Origin: SZUA-229 sp041589175
GTDB taxonomy: Bacteria > Pseudomonadota > Gammaproteobacteria > SZUA-229
DNA length: 7,111 nt
Assembly: GCA_041589175.1 (NCBI GenBank)
Contig: JBFHWF010000091.1
Span: 1-7,111, forward strand
Direction: 5' to 3'
Position 1 is the stretch's first letter, and every line of letters begins with the position of its first letter. Shown here one piece after another: positions 1-6,123 of this stretch. Under the pieces are notes generated by a model. It was given only the letters and a program-made list of their open reading frames with translations, had not been told where the DNA came from and ran no database searches. Both the position numbers and the translations under genes were made by a program.

Positions 1-27
1 CTTCAGATCCACCATTGGGATATTCAT
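1..27 (-). CDS. Start of a DegT/DnrJ/EryC1/StrS-type sugar aminotransferase (truncated by window edge)
   Basis: Only nine codons are inside the window, reading MNIPMVDLK from an ATG at 27 on the minus strand. An N-terminus of the form IPMVDLK is typical of PLP-dependent DegT/DnrJ/EryC1/StrS aminotransferases, which transfer an amino group from glutamate to a nucleotide-linked keto-sugar. The start lies 9 bases after the stop of the oxidoreductase gene, and a TAAGG overlapping that stop can serve as ribosome binding site, so the two are very probably co-transcribed and translationally coupled. Pairing with an upstream Gfo/Idh/MocA dehydrogenase supports the aminotransferase reading. GnnB-type UDP-3-keto-GlcNAc transaminase is the favoured role, and a WbpE-like enzyme of O-antigen synthesis is an alternative. 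The catalytic lysine and the rest of the protein are outside the window, so the family call rests on a very short peptide plus context. Confidence 0.6.
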
Positions 28-36
28 GTAGGAACC

Positions 37-972
37 TTATTCGCTTAATAGATTAGAAATTTCGATCGCGGTGGCCAGTGCTCGGCGACCGTCTTCGCCA
101 CTCACCATGGCGGGCTTGTTATTTTCGATGCTGTCGAGGAAGGCGACAATTTCGGCATTCAGTGCGTCATTGTTTTCATACACGCTTTCCTGTGATTCGA
201 TTTCCGGGATGCCAGGGAACATCTCTTTTTCACCTTTGGTGTAGACGTTCATGGCACGATTATGGAAATCGATGGTGATACAGGTGTCCGGCTGGAACAG
301 GCGCATCTTACGCTCGGTTTTCATGCTGGCACGGCTGGCAGTCACGTTCGCTACGGCACCGTTTTCGAATTCGATGCGTACATTGGCAATATCGGTTGAT
401 GAGGTCAGTACCGGTGTGCCGGAGGCGGCAATCGATTTAACATCGGAGCGTACGATATTCAGGATAATGTCGATATCATGGATCATCAGGTCGAGAATCA
501 CGTTTACATCGGTGGCGCGTGGGTTGAACGGCGCCAGGCGGTGTGATTCGATAAACATCGGGTGAATATTATGGATATCCAGATCCAGAATCGCGGCATT
601 AAAGCGTTCCAGAAAACCAACTTGAATCAGCTTATTGTTGGCTTTGGCCAGTGCGATCAGTTCATCAGCTTCATCCAGCGTGACGGTAATGGGCTTTTCG
701 ATCAGCACATGGCTGCCGTTTTCAAGAAAATCCTTAGCGATCTTGTGATGCAGGGTAGTGGGTGCGGCAATGCTGACTGCATCGACTTTGCCCAGTAGAG
801 AGCTGTAGTCGGTCAGGCCCTGTACACCCAGCTTGTCACCAATGGCTTTTGCGGTGGTTTCGTCTGCATCGACAACAGCGACCAGTTCGCTATTAGGCAG
901 GTTGGCGTATTTGTCGGCATGAAACTTACCCAGATAGCCCACTCCAATGACGGCGGTTTTTATCTTGCTCAT
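37..972 (-). CDS. Gfo/Idh/MocA-family NAD-dependent sugar-nucleotide dehydrogenase, GnnA-like
   Basis: This complete 311-residue protein has the usual length and layout of the family. An N-terminal Rossmann fold carries GVGYLG at residues 10-15 and an acidic residue, D35, at the end of the second strand, which favours NAD over NADP. The EKP motif sits at 92-94 and the C-terminal alpha/beta substrate domain carries DLMIHD at 161-166, where H165 is the expected catalytic histidine. Segments such as GFLERFNAA (119-127) and ESHRLAPF (142-149) match, from memory, the oxidoreductases found beside lpxA/lpxB in many proteobacteria. The gene is followed after 9 bases by an aminotransferase start. That pair suggests oxidation of the 3-OH of UDP-GlcNAc followed by transamination to UDP-GlcNAc3N, the precursor for amide-linked lipid A acyl chains. 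An AAAGAG precedes the ATG. The family is certain, but the substrate is inferred; a WlbA/WbpB-like UDP-GlcNAcA dehydrogenase is the main alternative. Confidence 0.9.
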   Translation of the reverse strand: MSKIKTAVIGVGYLGKFHADKYANLPNSELVAVVDADETTAKAIGDKLGVQGLTDYSSLLGKVDAVSIAAPTTLHHKIAKDFLENGSHVLIEKPITVTLDEADELIALAKANNKLIQVGFLERFNAAILDLDIHNIHPMFIESHRLAPFNPRATDVNVILDLMIHDIDIILNIVRSDVKSIAASGTPVLTSSTDIANVRIEFENGAVANVTASRASMKTERKMRLFQPDTCITIDFHNRAMNVYTKGEKEMFPGIPEIESQESVYENNDALNAEIVAFLDSIENNKPAMVSGEDGRRALATAIEISNLLSE

Positions 973-1032
973 TCGTATCGCAACTCTTTATTATGTGGTG
1001 ATATTTTGAAAACACGAATTGTACCGGAAAAC
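973..1032. promoter_or_regulatory. Divergent intergenic region between the oxidoreductase gene and rnhB
   Basis: These 60 bases separate two genes transcribed away from each other, so promoters for both directions must lie here or reach into the coding regions. The stretch is AT-rich around 985-1018. For the minus-strand gene a CATAAT (986-991 read in reverse) lies 17 bases from a poor -35 match (TTCGTG), and an AAAGAG ribosome binding site follows. For rnhB a GATATT near 1000 is a weak -10 candidate, and GGA at 1026-1028 is a modest ribosome binding site five bases or so from the ATG. No clear operator dyad is visible. The location is solid but the individual hexamers are weak. Confidence 0.35.
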
Positions 1033-1635
1033 ATGACAAACGACATTGATATTGACCTGACACCCTACCAATTAATTGCTGGCGTGGATGAAGCGGGCAG
1101 GGGGCCTCTGGTGGGTGCAGTAGTTGCTTCAGCCGTGATACTGGATGAGAACAATCCTGTTGAAGGCCTGAATGACTCGAAAAAGCTCAGCGCAACTAAA
1201 CGTGAAAAACTGGCCGAGGAGATCAGGTTAAAGGCAAAAGCCTGGGCCATCGCTTCGGTAGAAGCAGAAGAAATTGACCAGATCAATATTTTACAGGCCA
1301 GTTTGCTGGCCATGAAAAAGGCGGTGGAAGGGCTGGAAATCGGACCGCAAATTGCCCTGGTGGACGGCAATAAATGTCCTGATCTGAGTTGTCGGGTCGA
1401 AGCCATTGTGAAGGGTGATGCCAAAGTTGCGGCCATTTCGGCAGCTTCGATTCTGGCAAAAGTGGAACGAGATCGGCAGATGCTGGAGCTACATCAACAG
1501 TATCCACAGTATGAATTTGATCGGCATAAGGGTTACCCAACCAAGGTGCATATGGCCTTGCTTGAAGAGCATGGCGCATGCCCTGAGCATCGTAAAAGCT
1601 TTGGGCCTGTGAAGCGGGTTCTGGGGTTGGCGTGA
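1033..1635 (+). CDS. rnhB: Ribonuclease HII
   Basis: This gene encodes a 200-residue RNase HII, which cleaves the RNA strand of RNA-DNA hybrids and nicks 5' of single ribonucleotides misincorporated in DNA, starting ribonucleotide excision repair in the cytoplasm. The family signature is complete: GVDEAGRGPL at residues 17-26 gives catalytic D19 and E20. LVDGNKCP at 109-116 gives D111, and KGDAKVAAISAASILAK at 127-143 gives D129. NDSKKLS (47-53) and the C-terminal HKGYPT are also typical. The frame is open back to 919, but that longer start would overlap the divergent oxidoreductase gene. The ATG at 1033 gives the normal RNase HII length, with the conserved core beginning about 14 residues in, and has a short GGA upstream. 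rnhB normally sits just before dnaE in gammaproteobacteria; here dnaE is next in the same direction but about 970 bases away. Confidence 0.97.
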   Translation: MTNDIDIDLTPYQLIAGVDEAGRGPLVGAVVASAVILDENNPVEGLNDSKKLSATKREKLAEEIRLKAKAWAIASVEAEEIDQINILQASLLAMKKAVEGLEIGPQIALVDGNKCPDLSCRVEAIVKGDAKVAAISAASILAKVERDRQMLELHQQYPQYEFDRHKGYPTKVHMALLEEHGACPEHRKSFGPVKRVLGLA

Positions 1636-1648
1636 TGCAGATTTGCCG

Positions 1649-1693
1649 TGATTTGCTCGGGGTCAGACCGCTGCTTTATAGCGCTCTGACCCC
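1649..1693. repeat. REP-like palindromic unit, copy 1
   Basis: The unit starts with TGATTTGCTC and continues into a long imperfect palindrome. GGGGTCAGA (1659-1667) pairs with TCTGACCCC (1685-1693), then comes a C/C mismatch, then CGCT (1669-1672) pairs with AGCG (1680-1683) around a 7-base loop. A second copy in the same orientation lies at 2207-2250. Short GGGGTCAGA/TCTGACCCC palindromes of this kind resemble the REP elements mobilised by RayT/IS200-like (REP-associated tyrosine) transposases, although no such transposase is in the window. The unit begins 14 bases after the rnhB stop. Confidence 0.7.
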
Positions 1694-1699
1694 TGTTTT
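1659..1699 (+). terminator. Possible rho-independent terminator of rnhB formed by the REP-like hairpin
   Basis: The GC-rich 9-base-pair outer stem and 4-base-pair inner stem of REP-like copy 1 are followed directly by TGTTTT on the plus strand, 23 bases after the rnhB stop codon. The U tract is short and interrupted, so this may be an inefficient terminator or an mRNA 3'-end stabiliser instead. No better terminator is visible downstream of rnhB. Confidence 0.45.
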
Positions 1700-1771
1700 G
1701 ATACCACAGAAGTGAATCGAGCAAGCAAAAAACAATGGCTACGAATACTCGCGTGGTTTCAAACATAAAAC

Positions 1772-1820
1772 AAGATCAAGATCAAAAGAAAACGCAAATG
1801 AACGCAAATTTACGCAAATG
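1772..1820. repeat. Short tandem repeats: AAGATC doublet and three 10-base units
   Basis: AAGATC occurs twice in tandem at 1772-1783. A few bases later three contiguous 10-base units run AACGCAAATG (1791-1800), AACGCAAATT (1801-1810) and TACGCAAATG (1811-1820), differing at only two positions. The unit is not a multiple of three and no reading frame across it looks coding. It is far too short, and lacks spacers, to be a CRISPR array. Its role is unknown; it may be a replication-slippage product or a small cluster of protein-binding sites. Confidence 0.75.
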
Positions 1821-1981
1821 TTCTTGGGTATGTTGCAACCTTGTATTGAGAGGGACAACCAGAAGTGTCGGAAAGTGTTTCTGGCTCGCAAGCTTCTCCG
1901 CCCTGTGACTTGCTGATTGTGTTTCAACAGAGGGGCAAAAATACAGGGATGTATTTTTGAGTGATGATAAGCCCGGACGGC

Positions 1982-2208
1982 GCATCGGCACGACCCGGCA
2001 AAGGGGCGATGCACTTACCGCTACTCATACAATGAATCAGGTTCATTACAATTTTCAGGCACCCTCATCGCTTTTCATGAGGGCAAGGCACCGAGGGCGC
2101 AGCGTTTTTGCTTACTTTTTTCGCTGTAGAAAAAAGTGAGGCGTCAGCAGGCGAACCTCTACAACCAAATCACATAGTGGAGCTATGTTAGAGCAGGCCA
2201 GCAGCCTG
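1982..2208. repeat. Cluster of small stem-loops in the rnhB-dnaE gap
   Basis: Six inverted repeats follow one another. GCATCG/CGATGC is at 1982-1987 and 2007-2012. AATGAA/TTCATT is at 2031-2047 with a 5-base loop, and CCCTCAT/ATGAGGG at 2062-2083 with an 8-base loop. CTTACTTTTTT/AAAAAAGTGAG is at 2111-2140 with 11 pairs including one G-U. ACATAG/CTATGT is at 2172-2188 with a 5-base loop, and CAGGC/GCCTG at 2194-2208 with a 5-base loop. The T-rich/A-rich hairpin at 2111-2140, inside GCGTTTTTGCTTACTTTTTT, resembles from memory a dispersed intergenic repeat seen in many gammaproteobacterial genomes that is often mis-annotated as short hypothetical proteins. I see no protein-coding signal. It could be a decayed non-autonomous element or a structured transcript. 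Confidence 0.5.
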
Positions 2209-2250
2209 ATTTGCTCGGGGGCAGATCGTCGCTTTTTACGCTCTGACCCC
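2207..2250. repeat. REP-like palindromic unit, copy 2
   Basis: This is a direct repeat of the unit at 1649-1693. TGATTTGCTCGGGG is identical in both, followed by a hairpin of the same plan: GGGGGCAGA (2217-2225) pairs with TCTGACCCC (2242-2250) with one G/A mismatch, and the inner stem is CGT (2227-2229) with ACG (2238-2240). The loop is T-rich. The inner stem differs from copy 1 on both sides yet still pairs, which suggests the structure has been kept. The two copies bracket about 510 bases of repeat-rich, non-coding DNA. Confidence 0.7.
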
Positions 2251-2376
2251 GGGTAAGTTGAATCAATAATAAATATCATAAAAACAGTAATTTATGTAAT
2301 TTAGTTAAAGTTGTTTTTCGGTGCATGTGCAGCTTAAAAATCGCTGGGTATAGATGTCTGGACAGTAAAAACGCAA

Positions 2377-2467
2377 AAGTGGTGAATTTTTATCAGTATC
2401 CAGTGTAAAAATGCTGCGAAGTGGGAATATAAGTGGAAAAAAATCCCGTCGGATTAAAAAAAAGTGG
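2377..2467 (+). repeat. Four direct AAGTGG repeats (iteron-like) upstream of the dnaE promoter
   Basis: AAGTGG occurs at 2377-2382, 2419-2424, 2431-2436 and 2462-2467, all on the same strand, with an extended consensus AAGTGGNRAW. Start-to-start distances are 42, 12 and 31 bases, close to 4, 1 and 3 turns of DNA, so all four would face roughly the same side of the helix. The last copy ends 17 bases before the -35 candidate at 2485. This layout would suit a regulator binding upstream of the dnaE promoter, but the region is A-rich and the function is inferred. Confidence 0.4.
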
Positions 2468-2484
2468 TAAATCGCGAATACTTA

Positions 2485-2513
2485 TTGTCGAGTGATGAAT
2501 TCTGTTTCATAAT
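2485..2513 (+). promoter_or_regulatory. Candidate sigma-70 promoter for dnaE
   Basis: TTGTCG (2485-2490, four of six matches to TTGACA) is followed after exactly 17 bases by CATAAT (2508-2513, five of six matches to TATAAT). Transcription would begin near 2520 and give a leader of about 85 nt before dnaE. A promoter here is expected because dnaE is separated from rnhB by about 970 bases and a probable terminator. Confidence 0.45.
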
Positions 2514-2604
2514 AATCCCACCTCATAGGCATAAAAAATATAAACCGTTAAGTCTATATAATTCAGTTAGTTAAATAATATACTTAAAGTAGATAATAGA
2601 TTTA

Positions 2605-5600
2605 ATGAATCCTCGTTTCATACATTTACGATTACACACCGAATACTCCCTGGTGGATGGTGTGGTGCGCATCAAGCCACTGATGAAGATGGCCTCCGAT
2701 CTGGGTATGCCGGCGATCGCGCTGACCGACCAGTCTAACCTGTTTGCCATGGTGAAATTTTATCGGGCAGCCATGGCGGCAGGTATCAAGCCCATTATTG
2801 GAACTGATATCTGGGTGCGCCCGGCGATTGAATCCGAGCAGCCTTCTCGTATGACATTATTGTGTATGAATGCCGATGGTTACCTGAATGTCACCCAGCT
2901 GATTTCCCGTGCTTACCTCGATGGTCAGCATGGCGGTATCCCGATGATTGAGGTGGACTGGTTACGGGAAATGAATGCCGGCATTATTGCATTGTCTGGA
3001 GGCCGTGAAGGTGATATCGGACGAGCCCTGGTTGGGGGAAATCAGATTCAGGCGGCTGAACTGCTCAAGGCCTGGCAGTCAATTTTTCCTGATCGCTTCT
3101 ATCTCGAATTACAGCGCACCGGGCGTGAGAGTGAAGAAGAGTATTTGCATGCGGCGGTAAGCCTGGCAATGACCAGCAATACTCCGGTGGTGGCTACCAA
3201 TGATGTACGTTTCCTGAAGAAGGAAGAATTCAACAGTCATGAGGTGAGAGTGTGTATTCGTGATGGCCGCACCCTCGATGACCCTCGTCGACATAAACTC
3301 TACAGCGAGCAACAGTACCTGCGCACCGAAGAGGAGATGTGTGAGCTGTTTGCGGATATTCCAGAGGCGCTGGAAAACACGGTCGAGATCGCACGGCGTT
3401 GTAGCCTTGACGTTCGACTCGGTGAAAGCTTCCTGCCTAATTTCCCGGTACCGGAAGGCGATACGATAGAGAGCTATTTTATTCGTGTCTCCAAAGAGGG
3501 CCTGGAGAAGCGACTTGAATACCTGATTCCGCTGGATTCGGAAAATGCCGAGGAAAGACGTCAGCCTTATTATGAGCGTCTCGACATCGAGCTCGAAGTT
3601 ATCAATACCATGGGCTTCCCGGGTTACTTCCTGATTGTTGCCGATTTTATCCAGTGGTCGAAAGATAATGCTATTCCGGTAGGACCGGGGCGTGGTTCCG
3701 GTGCTGGCTCTCTGGTGGCTTATGCATTATTGATTACTGATCTTGATCCGCTCGAATATGACCTGCTGTTCGAGCGATTCCTCAACCCTGAACGTGTTTC
3801 ACTGCCCGACTTCGACGTCGACTTCTGTATGGAAGGCCGGGACAAGGTTATCGACTATGTGGCACGTACCTATGGGCGTGATGCGGTATCGCAGATCATT
3901 ACTTATGGTTCGATGGCCGCCAAGGCGGTTGTACGTGATGTAGGGCGTGTGCTTAGCCTGTCCTATGGCTTCGTTGATCGTATCGCCAAGATGATTCCGT
4001 TTGAAATCGGCATGACGCTGAGCAAGGCGCTGGAAGAATCCGAAGATCTTGCCAATGCCTACAAAAATGAAGAAGACGTCACCGAGCTTATTGACATGGC
4101 GCTGTCGCTGGAAGGCTGCGCGCGTAATGCCGGCAAGCACGCCGGGGGTGTGGTTATTTCACCATCGGTACTGACAGATTTCACGCCACTCTACTGTGAA
4201 CAGGGCGGGCAGAGTGTTGTTACCCAGTTCGACAAGGATGATGTTGAAGCCATAGGACTGGTGAAGTTCGACTTTCTGGGCCTGCGCACGCTCACCATTA
4301 TCGACTGGGCCGTACAGAATATTAAAATCCGTCATGCCGATCAGCATGAACTGGATGTGAACAAGCTGCCGCTGGACGATGCCCAGGCATTCCGCCTGTT
4401 AATGGCAGCAGAAACCACAGCGGTTTTCCAGCTTGAATCCAGTGGCATGAAAGACCTGATCAAGCGCCTGCAGCCGGACTGCTTTGAAGACATTGTCGCA
4501 CTGGTGGCCCTGTTCCGTCCGGGCCCATTACAGTCAGGCATGGTGGATAACTTTATCAATCGTAAGCACGGCCGTGAAGAAGTGTCCTACCCGGATGCAC
4601 AGTATCAGCACGAATCCCTCAAGCCGATTCTCGAACCCACTTATGGCATCATCCTGTACCAGGAGCAGGTTATGCAGATTGCCCAGGTGCTGGCGGGTTA
4701 CACACTCGGTGGTGCGGACATGCTGCGTCGAGCCATGGGTAAGAAAAAACCCGAGGTTATGGCGGAGCAGCGTGCGGTGTTTGCGGCGGGTGCAAAAGAG
4801 AATGGTATCGATCCAGACCTGGCCATGAAGATCTTCGACCTGGTGGAAAAATTCGCCGGTTACGGTTTCAATAAGTCGCACTCGGCTGCCTATGCATTAC
4901 TGTCTTACCAGACCTGCTGGTTAAAGGCACATTATCCTGCGGAATTTATGGCGGCGGTTCTGTCGGCAGATATGGATAATACCGATAAGGTAGTAATCCT
5001 GATTGAAGACTGTCACCGCATGGAACTGGATGTTCTTACACCAGATATAAACCGCTCAATTATCAAATTCTCCGTGCCACAGGATGGACAGGTGCTATAT
5101 GGTCTGGGGGCGATCAAGGGTGTTGGTCTGGCCGCACTCGAAGGTATCATCGAAGAGCGCAGCAATAACGGCGTGTATAAGGATCTGTATGACTTATGCC
5201 GACGGGTTGATGGTCGCAAGGTAAACAAACGTGTTCTCGAAGCTTTGATTAAGGCGGGTGCACTTGATGAGCTTGGGCCAAACCGTGCCAGCCTGATGGC
5301 GCGTTTGCAGGATGCCATGCAGATGGCAGAGCAGTACCAGAAAAATGCCAGCATTGGACAGGATGACTTGTTTGGCAGCTCCATGGAAGACGATGCCATT
5401 GCACCCGTAGATGCCATTACCACCGCGGAATGGGATGAGGAAAAACGCCTTACCCTGGAAAAGGAAACTCTGGGTTTATACCTCACAGGACATCCAATAG
5501 AGCGTTATGAAAACGAGCTGCGTCAGTTTACCGATTGTAGCCTCGGTTCACTGGCAGATCAGAGTGACCTCGCCTCCGGTGCGGGTGGTGGCGGTTACAT

Positions 5601-6123
5601 GTCACAGAAAAACGCACGTAGTTATAAGCTCGCCGGTTTAATGATTGGTATGCGTATTCGTAAAACCAAAACAGGGGGCAAGATTGTTTCCGCCGTACTC
5701 GATGACCGAACCGCGCGTATTGAAGTGAGAATCTTTGAGGAAAAGTTTGAGCAGTACAATCATCTGCTTAATAAGGACAAGCTGATTATCGTTGAAGGCA
5801 AGGTAGTGTACGACGATTACTTTGGCGGTTATCGAATAACTGCGGATGATATTTATGATATCACTGAAGCACGGCAGAAATTTGCACAACGCCTTGAAAT
5901 TAACCTCAAACAGCTAAATGGTGACCATAGTATTATTCAGCAATTGAATAAAGTGCTTAATCCGTTTCGTGAAGGTGCCTGCCCGGTATGGATTAACTAT
6001 AGCCGTGATGATGTGGCGGCCAAATTATCGCTGGGTGAAGACTGGCGTGTGCAACCGAGCGATGAGCTTATTAGTCGCCTGGACAAGCTCGCCGGTGAGG
6101 AAAATGTAGCGGTTATTTACTGA
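2605..6123 (+). CDS. dnaE: DNA polymerase III alpha subunit
   Basis: This is the catalytic subunit of the replicative DNA polymerase III holoenzyme, 1172 residues against 1160 in E. coli. An N-terminal PHP domain spans about 1-275. The polymerase palm and fingers follow, with GPGRGSGAGS (360-369) and PDFDVDFC (401-408) giving catalytic D404 and D406. KFDFLGL (554-560) gives the third aspartate, D556. A helix-hairpin-helix region lies around 832-890, the clamp-binding pentapeptide QDDLF is at 919-923 (E. coli QADMF) and an OB fold is at about 1008-1085. In the PHP domain R9 and Q43 occupy positions where active PHP enzymes have metal-binding histidines, so proofreading probably depends on a separate DnaQ. 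A glycine-rich linker (GAGGGG, 992-997) precedes the OB fold. The ATG at 2605 places RFIHLRLHTEYS as in homologues. There is no clear Shine-Dalgarno, only an AT-rich leader. Confidence 0.99.
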   Translation: MNPRFIHLRLHTEYSLVDGVVRIKPLMKMASDLGMPAIALTDQSNLFAMVKFYRAAMAAGIKPIIGTDIWVRPAIESEQPSRMTLLCMNADGYLNVTQLISRAYLDGQHGGIPMIEVDWLREMNAGIIALSGGREGDIGRALVGGNQIQAAELLKAWQSIFPDRFYLELQRTGRESEEEYLHAAVSLAMTSNTPVVATNDVRFLKKEEFNSHEVRVCIRDGRTLDDPRRHKLYSEQQYLRTEEEMCELFADIPEALENTVEIARRCSLDVRLGESFLPNFPVPEGDTIESYFIRVSKEGLEKRLEYLIPLDSENAEERRQPYYERLDIELEVINTMGFPGYFLIVADFIQWSKDNAIPVGPGRGSGAGSLVAYALLITDLDPLEYDLLFERFLNPERVSLPDFDVDFCMEGRDKVIDYVARTYGRDAVSQIITYGSMAAKAVVRDVGRVLSLSYGFVDRIAKMIPFEIGMTLSKALEESEDLANAYKNEEDVTELIDMALSLEGCARNAGKHAGGVVISPSVLTDFTPLYCEQGGQSVVTQFDKDDVEAIGLVKFDFLGLRTLTIIDWAVQNIKIRHADQHELDVNKLPLDDAQAFRLLMAAETTAVFQLESSGMKDLIKRLQPDCFEDIVALVALFRPGPLQSGMVDNFINRKHGREEVSYPDAQYQHESLKPILEPTYGIILYQEQVMQIAQVLAGYTLGGADMLRRAMGKKKPEVMAEQRAVFAAGAKENGIDPDLAMKIFDLVEKFAGYGFNKSHSAAYALLSYQTCWLKAHYPAEFMAAVLSADMDNTDKVVILIEDCHRMELDVLTPDINRSIIKFSVPQDGQVLYGLGAIKGVGLAALEGIIEERSNNGVYKDLYDLCRRVDGRKVNKRVLEALIKAGALDELGPNRASLMARLQDAMQMAEQYQKNASIGQDDLFGSSMEDDAIAPVDAITTAEWDEEKRLTLEKETLGLYLTGHPIERYENELRQFTDCSLGSLADQSDLASGAGGGGYMSQKNARSYKLAGLMIGMRIRKTKTGGKIVSAVLDDRTARIEVRIFEEKFEQYNHLLNKDKLIIVEGKVVYDDYFGGYRITADDIYDITEARQKFAQRLEINLKQLNGDHSIIQQLNKVLNPFREGACPVWINYSRDDVAAKLSLGEDWRVQPSDELISRLDKLAGEENVAVIY

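Larger units (their letters stand above)
2251..2604 (+). other. AT-rich non-coding leader upstream of dnaE
   Basis: These 354 bases contain no convincing gene. The composition shifts abruptly to high A+T directly after REP-like copy 2 and returns to coding composition at the dnaE ATG. The visible contents are four AAGTGG repeats (2377-2467), a sigma-70-like promoter (2485-2513), a second isolated TATAAT (2557-2562), and a nearly G-free stretch at 2571-2604 just before the start codon. The longest small frame of note, 27 codons from 2325, has no supporting features. Confidence 0.7.

Noticed and set aside
919..1032. N-terminal extension of rnhB from an ATG at 919
   Set aside because: It would overlap the divergent oxidoreductase gene and add 38 residues not seen in RNase HII; the ATG at 1033 gives normal length.
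1791..1820. Tandem 10-base units as a CRISPR array
   Set aside because: Units are contiguous with no spacers, too short, and no cas genes are present.
1739..2014. 91-residue minus-strand open frame (and a 69-residue one inside it in another frame)
   Set aside because: It runs across the tandem repeats and stem-loops, has no recognisable domain and a composition typical of translated intergenic repeats.
1957..2139. 60-residue plus-strand open frame ending in FAYFFRCRKK
   Set aside because: The C-terminal part is a translation of the T-rich/A-rich hairpin; such peptides are common false genes over dispersed repeats.
2355..2364. TGTC-TG-GACA dyad as a LexA or other operator
   Set aside because: It does not match the LexA consensus CTGT-N8-ACAG, and a 4-base arm is expected by chance.
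2325..2408. 27-codon frame upstream of dnaE as a leader peptide
   Set aside because: No ribosome binding site, no attenuator-like alternative hairpins and it lies upstream of the best promoter candidate.
2442..2455. AATCC/GGATT hairpin flanked by A tracts as a minus-strand terminator
   Set aside because: Only five base pairs, and no minus-strand gene upstream that needs a terminator.
2557..2562. Perfect TATAAT as the main dnaE promoter
   Set aside because: No -35-like hexamer at 16-18 bases and no extended -10 TG; in a very AT-rich stretch the hexamer is likely by chance.
4484..4881. Open frames of over 100 residues on both strands inside dnaE
   Set aside because: They are shadows of the clearly conserved DnaE reading frame.
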